Part shown: in pieces, positions 8,627 through 16,907 of the stretch | Position numbering within the stretch: position 1 is the first letter of the stretch | How the letters are laid out: each line of letters opens with the position of its first letter | Assembly (NCBI GenBank): GCA_019234815.1 | Contig: JAFALA010000007.1 | Coordinates: 62,001-126,000 of the forward strand | DNA length: 64,000 nt | Direction of reading: 5' to 3' | Source of the DNA: Burkholderiaceae bacterium | GTDB taxonomy: Bacteria; Pseudomonadota; Gammaproteobacteria; Burkholderiales; Burkholderiaceae_C | Program-made: the position numbers and the translations under genes | Notes under the pieces: generated by a model | Databases searched by the model: none | Told to the model about the DNA's origin: nothing | The model's input: the letters and a program-made list of their open reading frames with translations, nothing else

Positions 8627-9615
8627 CTGGCGACCAATACCGCGAAAACGCCATACAGAGAGCTGACCGCTACCAGACCACGACCATCGACGGCCCCGCC
8701 TCGGAAGAGTCGCCACAGGAATGCAATCGCCAGCACCGTGATAACACCGGAGGCCAGCAACGGGCCATCGAAATGCCATGGCGTGAAGAAGATGCCCAGC
8801 GCGCTTGGGATGGTGGCCTGAATCATCATCGCCCCAGAAATGTTCGCCAATGCCAGGCGCTCCTTGCCTTGGCGCACCCAGATCAGCGCATTCATGGTTT
8901 CTGGCAGCTCGGTGGCTACGGGGCTGAGCAGCAGGGCTACAAGGTGAGGCGACCAATGCAGGGCTGCGCCAATGGCTTCGAGCTGGGCAACAAAGGTGTG
9001 GGACGCGAAGCCGATGACGATCAATGCCAAAAGCGCTTGCAGACCCGCCCAACCCAACGAAGGCTCGGTGGCTGAGGGACGAATCTTGAGCGGCTCAATC
9101 TCTTCCTCTTCTGGGGCAGTGTCGCTCTCCTGAATCTCGCGCCAGACATAGACGGCATACGCGATCAGAAAAAGCACGCCCAGCCAGGGCTTGATGGCAA
9201 AGGCGACCAAACCGAGCGCTACCTTGACCACGAACACCGCCAGAAAGGCCGCTTGGTCACGGCTCATGCGGGCGTGATCGACACGTACCTGGTGCGTTTC
9301 GCGCTCGAGGCGGCGGCGGTGAAAAATCAATGCCAAGCCAACCACCGCATAAGCCAAGGTCGCCAAGACCAGTGGACCGCCCATCGCGGCACCGACACCA
9401 ATGTCTTTTTGTGCTGGCGTAGTACCGAAGACCACGGCCATGAAGGTCACAGCGCTCTCGGGCAAAGCGGTGCCGAAGGCGGCCAGCACGGAGCCAACCG
9501 CCGTTGCGCCGAGGTTGAGCCGCTTGCCGAACCACTCTATAGCGTTGACGAAGTATTCACAGGCGAAATAGATCGCGCCTGCGGATAGGAAAAAAAAGGA
9601 GAGCGTGAGAAGCAT
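8614..9615 (-). CDS. CaCA-family cation/proton exchanger, probable Mn2+ exporter
   Basis: The 333-residue protein is a YrbG/NCX-type exchanger with the two inverted alpha repeats: [21 protein letters not shown] near residues 40-60 and [19 protein letters not shown] in the second half. The acidic P-E-S/T residues of each repeat are intact. An acidic loop ([13 protein letters not shown]) joins the halves. Substrate cannot be read from the protein, but a manganese-sensing yybP-ykoY riboswitch precedes the gene, and CaCA proteins such as Vibrio MneA export Mn2+. The ATG at 9615 was chosen because the longer frame would run through the riboswitch. Confidence 0.85.
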   Translation of the reverse strand: MLLTLSFFFLSAGAIYFACEYFVNAIEWFGKRLNLGATAVGSVLAAFGTALPESAVTFMAVVFGTTPAQKDIGVGAAMGGPLVLATLAYAVVGLALIFHRRRLERETHQVRVDHARMSRDQAAFLAVFVVKVALGLVAFAIKPWLGVLFLIAYAVYVWREIQESDTAPEEEEIEPLKIRPSATEPSLGWAGLQALLALIVIGFASHTFVAQLEAIGAALHWSPHLVALLLSPVATELPETMNALIWVRQGKERLALANISGAMMIQATIPSALGIFFTPWHFDGPLLASGVITVLAIAFLWRLFRGGAVDGRGLVAVSSLYGVFAVLVASYFR

Positions 9616-9628
9616 GAGAGTAGTCCAG

Positions 9629-9675
9629 GCCGGGCGAGCAAGAATCCAATGGCACGACAACACGACTCGCCCGGC
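9629..9675 (-). promoter_or_regulatory. Hairpin between riboswitch and exchanger start
   Basis: GCCGGGCGAG (9629-9638) is perfectly complementary to CTCGCCCGGC (9666-9675), giving a 10-bp GC-rich stem around a 27-base loop. It lies between the aptamer and the start codon and is not followed by a T tract, so it is more likely a translational control element than a terminator. It is a candidate expression platform. Confidence 0.5.
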
Positions 9676-9685
9676 AGGGAAAGCG

Positions 9686-9820
9686 CATTGCGGCCAAAGG
9701 TCTCGCCTGGCTGGCTCTGCAAGTGCAGAGGCTGACCACGCCATGAAGCGAACCGCCTCAAGTTTGTTGACGTGGACTCCCTAGCGGGGCGCTAGGAATG
9801 GCTACTCCCCAATGACAATG
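9686..9820 (-). ncRNA. yybP-ykoY (manganese) riboswitch
   Basis: Read on the minus strand, the leader shows the signature pieces of the class in the right order: GGGGAGTAGC at 9810-9801, a GC-rich hairpin (CCTAGCGCCCCGCTAGG), GTCAACA at 9771-9765, a further hairpin, and GGCGAGACCTTTGG around 9706-9693. The ends CATTG (9820-9816) and CAATG (9690-9686) can pair to close the aptamer as helix P1. This class binds Mn2+ and turns on exporters. The gene it leads, at 8614-9615, is a CaCA exchanger. Confidence 0.87.
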
Positions 9821-9868
9821 GGTAAATTTTACCAGCAAGCCAGATCAAAATCTTCAATCGACTGACCG

Positions 9869-10131
9869 TACTTCGGCAAGACCAAAATCGTGACCGCTGC
9901 GCTGGCCACACGTTTGCATGATGTTTTGGCTATCGTAGCTGACACAACCCTGGGTATGGTGCTGGCCAACGTCCCAGTGATCTGTCTCGGACACAGATTT
10001 GCGATTCGCCACCGACCAACGCTGTGCACATCTTGGCGGCAATCATCTTTATCGCGTTAAGTGGGCTGGCGCTCAGGGAAGCACTGTATTCAGCGGTAAC
10101 CACAACGACTTCCGGCCACGCGCTTCACTAG
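9869..10131 (+). pseudogene. Decayed GDT1/UPF0016 (TMEM165) family Mn2+ exporter, C-terminal half
   Basis: Frame 2 from 9869 reads YFGKTKIVTAALATRL and ADTTLGMVLANVPV, then frame 1 from 10024 reads VHILAAIIFIALSGLALREAL, ending at a stop at 10129-10131. Together these match the second half of GDT1-family transporters, with the EFGDKT-type motif damaged to YFGKT and a frameshift in the middle. No N-terminal half or start is visible. Some bacterial family members (MntX) export Mn2+, so this may be a lost paralogue of the function kept by the neighbouring riboswitch-controlled exchanger. Confidence 0.65.
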
Positions 10132-10213
10132 GTAGCGTGCTGCCAGCAGTGTTCTGGCTCAAGGCGTTCAACCGGGAATGTGCTAACTCTGAATCGTTTA
10201 CTTGTAAGAGATC

Positions 10214-11296
10214 TTACGGATCGATTCGACCATATACGCCGTGCATTCCTGAATTTGGTCCGGCCGCAAAAAACAGGGTGTTGCTCGGCTGGCTGTTGAT
10301 GCCGTTGCCGAAAGCAATGCCCCAAAGACCATCAATGGCAATTGGCATGCCATTCGATTGAGACAAGGCGCCAAGCAAGGCCCCAGAATTCGGATCATAG
10401 GCATTGACGCGACCATCACCAAAATTCGCCACCAGCAATGCGTTGGAAAAGGCGCCGAAATTCGAAGGTGCCATTGCCATTCCCCAAGGCGCATTCAGGG
10501 CACTTCCCGTAATCAATCTCTTGATCAGAGTGCCAGACATATCAAATACGTCGACAGCACCTACGCCGACACCTGCAACCGCTTGCTTCGCCTGACTGTC
10601 TTGCATGGCATAGGCAACATAGATGTGATTCCCAATCGCTTGAATACCAAATGGCGCGTAACCTGCTGGCAGGGATGGATCCTTAAAGGTGCCTGCCGCA
10701 GCTACCGGCTGAAAACTGCCATTGAAAATGGCAACGGCATTATTGTGGAAGTCCGCCGCAAATAGGTAGTTCGATGCTCCCACTGCGCCAATGGCCAGGC
10801 CTTTGAAATTCGAGCCGGACGCACTGCCGTCATAGACGGTTTGCGCAATGTTTTGAGACATTCCGGTGGCCCATGCAGCCAATAGACCGCCTGTTGTTGC
10901 AAGGATGAACTGGCTTGAAGAGCCTCCCACCATGAAGTCACCGCTGGCATTGAATACCAGACCAGTAGGCTTGGGAGGCGTAGTCACAATCGTAGACTGC
11001 TGTACACCGTTGCCATCGTAAACTGTAAGGCTGGCAGTGCCATTGTTGGCGACCCAGGCGAACCCCTGCGGATTGAAAGCCAGGCCCCACGCGTTGACGA
11101 GATGGCTGTCTGTGTGGCCGCTGGCATAAGTGGAAAGCGGTACATCGGTTACCAGATCCGTCGCTACGTAGCCTGCCATGGGTCCAGTCATCATTGAGCC
11201 GGTGCCACCTCCGCCTCCGCCGCCACCGCAAGCGCCCAGAATGCCTAGCAACAACCAAGCGGCCCGACGACTTATTGGCGTTTTCATGAAATTCAT
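10214..11296 (-). CDS. TIGR03118-like secreted beta-propeller lipoprotein
   Basis: The 360-residue protein begins MNFMKTPISRRAAWLLLGILGAC, a lipoprotein signal with lipobox LGAC followed by a run of eight glycines. The rest is made of repeated propeller blades such as NAWGLAFNPQGFAWVANN and APWGMAMAPSNFGAFSNALLVANFGDGRVNAYD, typical of the TIGR03118 family of unknown function. GGAGG lies five bases before the ATG at 11296. It is in the same direction as the ECF sigma operon, 128 bases beyond the TorF-like gene, and may be part of the same regulon. Confidence 0.82.
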   Translation of the reverse strand: MNFMKTPISRRAAWLLLGILGACGGGGGGGGTGSMMTGPMAGYVATDLVTDVPLSTYASGHTDSHLVNAWGLAFNPQGFAWVANNGTASLTVYDGNGVQQSTIVTTPPKPTGLVFNASGDFMVGGSSSQFILATTGGLLAAWATGMSQNIAQTVYDGSASGSNFKGLAIGAVGASNYLFAADFHNNAVAIFNGSFQPVAAAGTFKDPSLPAGYAPFGIQAIGNHIYVAYAMQDSQAKQAVAGVGVGAVDVFDMSGTLIKRLITGSALNAPWGMAMAPSNFGAFSNALLVANFGDGRVNAYDPNSGALLGALSQSNGMPIAIDGLWGIAFGNGINSQPSNTLFFAAGPNSGMHGVYGRIDP

Positions 11297-11424
11297 GACA
11301 TCCTCCATTCGATATAGGGGCTCTATCAAGTGCAGCACCCGTGAGTGCTGTTTGTGGCCCAGCGGTGTATGCCTTCTCGGTACAACTTGGTTCTATGACG
11401 AGGCGTGAGAAAGGGCGTGTTGAG

Positions 11425-12168
11425 TCAGTAGATGAATGTGACACTTAGAACGGCGGTTCGGCGTCGCTGTCCATAGGCCGAGGGTTCGGGGCCACCTTGC
11501 CCAGCACCAACCCAGGCGAACTGGACCTCGCAAGGCTTTTCCTGCCACGCCAGTCCCACACGTGCGTCGGCGCGGAGTGAATTTGTGTTTGCGCGCAATT
11601 GGCCGACGTGTGCCAAAACACGCCATGCTGTTGCCAGCGGAAGAAACGCGTCGGCCTCCACATAGAGGCTTCTGTAATTGTTGCCAAAGTAATTCGGTGA
11701 CGCATACAGGCCCATGTGCCAGCGTGGACCATTCAGACTCCCATGCAGTTCCAGGTAGTCATATGAAGGTGACGACGCGAAGTGTGAGTAGCTCAAGCCG
11801 ATGTCGCTGCTTAAAGTTGGACCTAGTGGCGTTGCGGTTCCGAAATAGACCTGTAGCAGACTGCTGCGTGTCTGCTCATCGAAATGCACTGCGCTCAGCA
11901 TGGCCCCCGCGTAGCTCCCGTTGCGTGCGTCGGCATCGACCTGGAGCAGCGCCTGCGGTCGCTCGTCGCTGAGAGACACGCCGCGAAAACGTAGATCGGA
12001 AACCACGGTGGCGCTGGCGCTCCATTGCGCGGTGGCGATGCGCGTCAGCAGCACCAGCACGGTAGCAATCAGTGGCGCGGCGCGCTGACGGCATGCGCCG
12101 CGACGCCTGGTGCAATGGCGTGTGCAGTCGCTTTGCCTCCGAATTGCTGCGAATCGCGGCGCAGCCAT
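11425..12168 (-). CDS. TorF-like putative outer-membrane beta-barrel protein
   Basis: The 247-residue protein has a signal segment (AAPLIATVLVLLTRIATAQ) and then the opening WSASATVVSDLRFRGVSLSDERPQA, the pattern of the TIGR02001 'TorF family putative porin' group. Alternating polar and aromatic residues follow, ending in SVTFIY, a good outer-membrane terminus. The start at 12168 comes one base after the subtilase stop, so it is the fourth gene of the sigma-factor operon. Four cysteines lie in the N-terminal extension before the signal helix, which is unusual and may mean the true start is further in. Confidence 0.72.
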   Translation of the reverse strand: MAAPRFAAIRRQSDCTRHCTRRRGACRQRAAPLIATVLVLLTRIATAQWSASATVVSDLRFRGVSLSDERPQALLQVDADARNGSYAGAMLSAVHFDEQTRSSLLQVYFGTATPLGPTLSSDIGLSYSHFASSPSYDYLELHGSLNGPRWHMGLYASPNYFGNNYRSLYVEADAFLPLATAWRVLAHVGQLRANTNSLRADARVGLAWQEKPCEVQFAWVGAGQGGPEPSAYGQRRRTAVLSVTFIY

Positions 12169-12169
12169 G

Positions 12170-13459
12170 TCAGCGGGTCGGTGCGGCGGCCAGCACGCCG
12201 GCACAGGCGCCGACATGGCGGCGCGCAAGACGCAGCAGGCTCGCGCAGGTGTTGACGCCGCCGTCCGCTTGCAGCACGAGTTCGGCCTGGGTCGCCGGCC
12301 GGCGCCCCGCTTCGCGATCGAGTTCGTGCACCAGCGCCATCAATCCGCTCACATGGGCCGCTGCAAAGGAAGCGCCCGACACAAAGCGCCATTGCTCGCC
12401 GGGCACCGTGCTGGGCACGAGTTGCCCGGGCGCCATCAGGGTCCCCGGTGCCAAGGGGAATGAGTCGCTGACCGCGATCACGCCCGGATGCGCGGCAGGA
12501 AACGCCAGCGCTGGATCGCGGCCGGGTGCCTGTGCGGCGACGACGGCGCTGCCATGCGCCATGACTGCGTCGAGCAAGGCGGCCAGCAGTGGGTCGGGCG
12601 GCCCGGACAGGCTCAGGTTGATGACATCGGCGCCTGCATCGGCGGCTTGCTGGAGCGCCTTGGCCAGCGCGAGGCTGGTGCATTGTGCCGCCGTGCCGCT
12701 GGGCTGCTTGCAGGCGCGCAAACCGAGCAGCTTCGCACTGGGCGCGACACCGGCAATGCCGATGCCGTTGTCCGCGAGCGCCGCGACGATGCCTGCCACC
12801 GCCGTGCCGTGCAGCTCCGCGGGAGGCGGCATGTTGCCCACAAGATTCCGGTTGGCGATGACTTGTCCGCGCAAATCAGGGTGCTCGGCCTCGATGCCGC
12901 TGTCGATGACGGCTACCAGGCTGCCTCGACCGGTCGCCAGTTCGTGCAGTTCGGCCAAATGCCAGAGCGTGGCGGCCGGCTGGACTGCATAGAGCGGATC
13001 GCGATGACTGGCTTCGCCCTGGTAGCGATGCATGGGCTGCGCCCAGGCGACATCGGGTTCACGCGACAGCGCCTGAACGATGCCGGCGGCATCGCCGTTC
13101 ACGGGAATCGCCATCACAAAGCAGTCGACCTCGATCAGCGGCATGGGCCAGTTCTCGATCAGATGCAGGCCATGCGCCGAGGCGAGGCGTTCGGCGCGCC
13201 GGTGCCGGGCAGCCTGTCCCTGCAGATCGCCATAGTCACCTGCCGTGTAGTTCCCTCCGCGATAGTGCGGGGCCTGAAGGCGCAACATGATCAGGATCTG
13301 GCGAGCGTCTTGTTCGTGGTCCTCCGTCAAGGTTTGCGACGAGGCGGCCGCAGCAGGCGGCTCGCTCAAGGGCGCGGCGCGAGCTGCCAGGGCAGCGCCT
13401 GTCAGTGTGATGCACAGGCTCAGTGCGGGCCACGATTTGATTCGCTTCCAGTGCATCAT
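12170..13459 (-). CDS. Subtilisin-like S8 serine peptidase, periplasmic or secreted
   Basis: The 429-residue preproenzyme has a signal peptide (about 1-28), a propeptide-like region ending EPDVAWAQPMHRY near residue 146, and a catalytic domain with Asp186 (AVIDSGIE), His217 (ELHGTAVAG) and Ser364 (SGASFAAAHVSG). The usual oxyanion segment AAGN reads AAQAPG here, so the oxyanion Asn is missing, and GTSMA is GASFA. Activity may therefore be altered. The start overlaps the anti-sigma stop by four bases. The peptidase is probably a partner or output of the anti-sigma factor. Confidence 0.88.
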   Translation of the reverse strand: MMHWKRIKSWPALSLCITLTGAALAARAAPLSEPPAAAASSQTLTEDHEQDARQILIMLRLQAPHYRGGNYTAGDYGDLQGQAARHRRAERLASAHGLHLIENWPMPLIEVDCFVMAIPVNGDAAGIVQALSREPDVAWAQPMHRYQGEASHRDPLYAVQPAATLWHLAELHELATGRGSLVAVIDSGIEAEHPDLRGQVIANRNLVGNMPPPAELHGTAVAGIVAALADNGIGIAGVAPSAKLLGLRACKQPSGTAAQCTSLALAKALQQAADAGADVINLSLSGPPDPLLAALLDAVMAHGSAVVAAQAPGRDPALAFPAAHPGVIAVSDSFPLAPGTLMAPGQLVPSTVPGEQWRFVSGASFAAAHVSGLMALVHELDREAGRRPATQAELVLQADGGVNTCASLLRLARRHVGACAGVLAAAPTR

Positions 13460-14130
13460 GGCTTGGCTCCCGCATTCAAAGGCTCTGCCAGCGTGACAAA
13501 GGGCTCGCTGCGCAGGCGCTGCAACGCCATGGAAGCCGCAGTGGATGAGCCCCGTGGCAATTGAAGCAGGTAGGCATGGCTGGCCGTGGGCCCGCCCGCC
13601 AGTTGCGCGCCGCTGGCGAGCAGTGCGTGACGGATCTGCGTTTCGGACGCGTCGGGTCGGAACATCACGACCGCGTCTGCATTGGCCACGTCCGCGGCGG
13701 CTGGTGCCGACAGGCCCTGGTACCGGGTTTCATCGTTGTGTGGCCAGGCGAGCACGATGAGCACCGCGCACAAGGCGACGCCTTGCAATACCAGCAGGCC
13801 AGCGATCCAGCCGGGTACCCGCCGCCACCCACGGGCTGCGCGCGACGGCGGAGGCGCCTCGGGGTGGGCACGGGTGTCGGCCATGCGCTGCCGAAGCCGC
13901 GCCAGCCCGGCATCGGGCGAAGGTGCCCTGTGGTCGACCAGCGCCATGAGCTGTTCCTGCAGGTCTCGTTCGGTGGCCGCTTCCGCACGACAAGCCTCGC
14001 ATAGCTGCAAATGGGCTTGAACGGCGTGTCGTTCCTCCTCGGAGAGCAAGCCCTTGACATACCAGGGCAGGAGCGACTGGGTGGCGGTATGGACGTCGCG
14101 TGCATCGGGCGCCAGCTGAATCACGCTCAT
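13456..14130 (-). CDS. Zinc-finger anti-sigma factor with propeptide-like periplasmic domain
   Basis: The 224-residue protein has an N-terminal anti-sigma zinc finger (HLQLCEAC, HxxxCxxC), one membrane helix (about residues 105-128, GWIAGLLVLQGVALCAVLIVLAW) and a periplasmic tail of about 90 residues. The tail, from ADAVVMFRPDASETQIRHAL to SEPFVTLAEP, reads like the I9/fervidolysin-type propeptide of subtilases, and ends like the propeptide of the neighbouring peptidase. The ATG at 14130 follows GGGGAGAG and overlaps the sigma-factor stop. It would hold the sigma factor at the membrane; the tail could dock the peptidase. Confidence 0.83.
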   Translation of the reverse strand: MSVIQLAPDARDVHTATQSLLPWYVKGLLSEEERHAVQAHLQLCEACRAEAATERDLQEQLMALVDHRAPSPDAGLARLRQRMADTRAHPEAPPPSRAARGWRRVPGWIAGLLVLQGVALCAVLIVLAWPHNDETRYQGLSAPAAADVANADAVVMFRPDASETQIRHALLASGAQLAGGPTASHAYLLQLPRGSSTAASMALQRLRSEPFVTLAEPLNAGAKP

Positions 14131-14768
14131 GGGCACTCTCCCCGCAAGGACGTCGCCTCATCGGCCAGTTCGGGCAGCAGGATTCTCAGCTTGCGTCTGG
14201 CGTGGAACATGCGCGTCTTGACCGTTGCGACCGGACACTCGACCACCGCCGCGATGTCGGCATAGTCCATGTCGTAGAAATAGCACAGTGCGACCACTGC
14301 CCGATGTTCGGGGCTCAACTGGTCAAGTGCGCGGTGCAACAGATCGCGGCGTTCGCGCTGGCCTACCGTGTCTTCGGGATTGCTATCGTCCGCCACGTCA
14401 GCCCGATCCGGATCGTCTGGCAGTGGCTCGTCAAGACGGGCAAGCGCCTTGAGCGCCTTGCGATAGGCCACGCCGAAGATCCAGGTGGAGACCTTGCTCC
14501 GGCAGTTGAAGGCCAGGGGGCGGGTCCAGACCAGCATCAGCGTGTCATCCAACACTTCCTCGATCAGCGCTTGTCTACGCAGCATGCGGCCAAGAAAGCG
14601 GAACAGGCGTGGATGGTAGAGGCGGTAAAGCGCCTCGAAATCGCCGCTCTGTCCGGTGGCTACGCCTTGCAACAGGCGCAATTCGGCCGCCTCGCCAGGA
14701 CTCGGTGAGTCGCCTGCGCTGTTCCCGGGTCGCTGTGATGGGCCCGAACGGGTCGTGTATCCGAACAT
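14127..14768 (-). CDS. ECF-type RNA polymerase sigma factor
   Basis: The 213-residue protein has a region 2 (FEALYRLYHPRLFRFLGRML through VSTWIFGVAYRKAL) and a region 4 helix-turn-helix (LSPEHRAVVALCYFYDMDYADIAAVVECPVATVKTRMFHARRKL). GGAGGG lies just before the ATG at 14768. It is first in the operon sigma, anti-sigma, subtilase, TorF-like protein, with four-base overlaps between the first three genes. The 255-base divergent gap to the propeller lipoprotein at 15024 must hold its promoter; I could not assign the elements with confidence. Confidence 0.92.
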   Translation of the reverse strand: MFGYTTRSGPSQRPGNSAGDSPSPGEAAELRLLQGVATGQSGDFEALYRLYHPRLFRFLGRMLRRQALIEEVLDDTLMLVWTRPLAFNCRSKVSTWIFGVAYRKALKALARLDEPLPDDPDRADVADDSNPEDTVGQRERRDLLHRALDQLSPEHRAVVALCYFYDMDYADIAAVVECPVATVKTRMFHARRKLRILLPELADEATSLRGECP

Positions 14769-15023
14769 TGACACCCTCCTCAAGCCTGTGGATGCCGGCT
14801 TGGGGCAAAAAGGTTCATGGATTAGCGCCCGCCTGGAGCGTCGTTACGCCAGTTCACCCTAGGTCGATATTTTGCACTTCAGCGACCCGCCTTTGAACCA
14901 ACTTGGCGCCAACAGGCATACACCATGACTTAAGGCTTGTTGTATCACGCACCTTGCACCAGTGGGCCCGCTTGCAAGGATTGGACCCACGGTGCAGCGA
15001 CGCCACCATCAGAGGAGATTTCC

Positions 15024-16166
15024 ATGAATCTGCATGTCCCTTACTCACCAAGATGGAACCACCTTCCCAGTCTCCTCACCAGCGCTTTCATCGCCGCATG
15101 TGGTGGGGGTGGCGACATGAACGGCAGTGCTGGCGTTGACGCAATGAGGTTCCCGCGCGCAGTCGATACCGGCCACATCCTGATCGCCGACCAGTTCAAT
15201 AACAGGGTCGTCGTTGTCGATCCTCAGACGCATGCCGTCACCTGGCAATTCGGCGACGGTTCCGACAAGCCGGGACCACACAGCGTGGTGGGTGTCAACG
15301 ACGCGCAGCGAGTCGGCGAATTGACCCTGATTTCGGGTACCGGCATCCCCGCGGCCTCACCGCCGCTGCCAGGTTGTTCCGATCCGGTCAATGGCTGCCC
15401 CGACAACCGGGTGATGCTGGTTAACCGAGGCGGGCATATCGTCTGGCAATATGGGCAAGCCGGTGTATCGGGATCGGGCTTCAATCAGTTGAACACGCCG
15501 GTGCAGGCCGCCGTGCTCAAGCACTTTCAGAACCTGCCGGGCTTGCACGTCATCATCACGGACCAAGCCAATCAGCGTGTCATCGTCGTCGACCGGCAGC
15601 GGCGTCTGCTTTGGCAGTACGGCAGCACGGGTGTCGCGGGCAACGGTCCGAACCAACTCAACAACCCCAATAGTGCCGAGATGCTGGACAACGGCAACAT
15701 CCTGATCGCCGACGAGAACAACAACCGGGCCATCGAAGTGACGGCGGCGGGTGTGCTGGTGCGGCAATTCACGGCCGGGGGCACGCTGAACGGCGTGGCC
15801 TTTGCCAGCCGTCTGCCCAATGGCGATACGTTGATCACGGACTCCAATAACAACCGTATCGTTGAAGTGGACATGACCGACACCATCGTCTGGCAATATG
15901 CGACGAACACACTGGCCGGCAGCAACCCCAACCCCTTGCCGACGCGCGCCGTGCGCCTGCGCAACGGCAATACCTTGATCGCCGATCAGTTCAATCAGCG
16001 CGTAATCGAAATCGACCCGGCCATGAACATCGTGTTCCAACAGGGCATGCTTAACGCCGCCGGCAACGGATTCAATCAACTCAACGGCCCTTACGACGCC
16101 AAGGTCATCGGCGATAACACGGGGCTGACACCGCCTGCCGATCTTGCCGCCGACCCGAGCTTTTAG
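15024..16166 (+). CDS. NHL-like beta-propeller lipoprotein
   Basis: The 380-residue protein has a short hydrophobic segment and possible lipobox FIAAC followed by GGGG. At least five repeats contain the pattern LIADxxNNRVxxVD (HILIADQFNNRVVVVD, VIITDQANQRVIVVD, ILIADENNNRAIEV, TLITDSNNNRIVEVD, TLIADQFNQRVIEID), each followed by a WQYG-type strand, so it forms a propeller. The ligand or role is unknown. GAGGAG lies before the ATG at 15024. It is divergent from the ECF operon and resembles the lipoprotein at 10214-11296 in its Gly-rich N-terminus. Confidence 0.8.
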   Translation: MNLHVPYSPRWNHLPSLLTSAFIAACGGGGDMNGSAGVDAMRFPRAVDTGHILIADQFNNRVVVVDPQTHAVTWQFGDGSDKPGPHSVVGVNDAQRVGELTLISGTGIPAASPPLPGCSDPVNGCPDNRVMLVNRGGHIVWQYGQAGVSGSGFNQLNTPVQAAVLKHFQNLPGLHVIITDQANQRVIVVDRQRRLLWQYGSTGVAGNGPNQLNNPNSAEMLDNGNILIADENNNRAIEVTAAGVLVRQFTAGGTLNGVAFASRLPNGDTLITDSNNNRIVEVDMTDTIVWQYATNTLAGSNPNPLPTRAVRLRNGNTLIADQFNQRVIEIDPAMNIVFQQGMLNAAGNGFNQLNGPYDAKVIGDNTGLTPPADLAADPSF

Positions 16167-16339
16167 ATGAGTTCAGCGCCATGATTGTCAAAGCGTGTCG
16201 CGCCGGTCTCAGCGGCAATGCGTAGTACATCGTTCGCCGGCACATAAATAAATTCGGCGCTTGGATCGATGAATCGTTTGATCGGCCAGGGACAGGCGAC
16301 GCGGTCGATCTTGTGGCGTCCCCGGGTGACCCATTGCAT
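16163..16339 (-). pseudogene. Truncated ChrB-like chromate-resistance fragment
   Basis: The 58-residue frame opens MQWVTRGRHKIDRVACPWPIKRF and continues IDPSAEFIYVPANDV, the start of the C-terminal domain of ChrB. It stops after RFDNHGAELI, where intact proteins continue for many tens of residues. The end abuts and overlaps the stop of the propeller gene. It is a remnant. Confidence 0.7.
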
Positions 16340-16359
16340 GATCGTGCCCTCCACGCAGT

Positions 16360-16621
16360 TCAATGATTCAGAAGCGGATAGACCGCCATGCCAATCAGTG
16401 CGGCACCGAGCACGAGGAGGGGCTCGGGAAGTTTCTTGAAGCGCCACAGCAGCGTTGCCGAGCCTATCGCCAATGCGGAGGTGGTCAGGTCGGTGATGGA
16501 TCGCATCGCCAAGACAACGACCGAACCGGCGATTGCATCGATGGCGGCGGCCGTGATGCCATTGATGAAAGCGATCAATGCTGGCCGCTTGCCGTGCTTC
16601 TTGAAATGCACGCACGCTGCT
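16360..16621 (-). pseudogene. C-terminal remnant of chromate transporter ChrA
   Basis: The frame reads AFINGITAAAIDAIAGSVVVL and LLWRFKKLPEPLLVLGAALIG, the last two helices of ChrA-type chromate transporters. Only about 80 residues of a roughly 400-residue family remain. It is followed by the ChrB-like fragment in the same direction, so this is the wreck of a chrA-chrB unit. Its upstream side runs without a stop into a transposase fragment. Confidence 0.72.
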
Positions 16622-16737
16622 GGGGCCGCCTTACCAGGTGATGAGTGTGGCCGGCGGGTGTTGTGGAAATCGATGAAGCGCCCGGTCCACTGTCGAGCAT
16701 TGCCGACCGATTCGTACCTCTCCAGGTACCCGTGAGC
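16622..16737 (-). mobile_element. IS3-family transposase OrfB C-terminal remnant
   Basis: The minus strand reads YLERYESVGNARQW and then FIDFHNTRRPHSS, the end of the rve integrase domain of IS3-family OrfB proteins. The frame continues into the ChrA remnant without a stop. No terminal inverted repeats or OrfA were found. The insertion probably removed the front of chrA and then decayed. Confidence 0.65.
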
Positions 16738-16907
16738 GCGATCCCCGGAGAACCGATGGCGTCAGGCGCACCAACCTCTTTTTTAGGAAAGGCAAGGCCC
16801 CGTCTGGAGTACTGGCATGAGACTGTTTCGAGGTGTTACATGCAGTTTGTCAACAGCGGCGGCACCGGAGACGTTGTTTGACGGTCAATCCAGTACGTGA
16901 GGGTCGC

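Noticed and set aside
16645-16881. Plus-strand 78-residue frame
   Set aside because: The opposite strand holds the IS3 transposase remnant, which explains the open frame.
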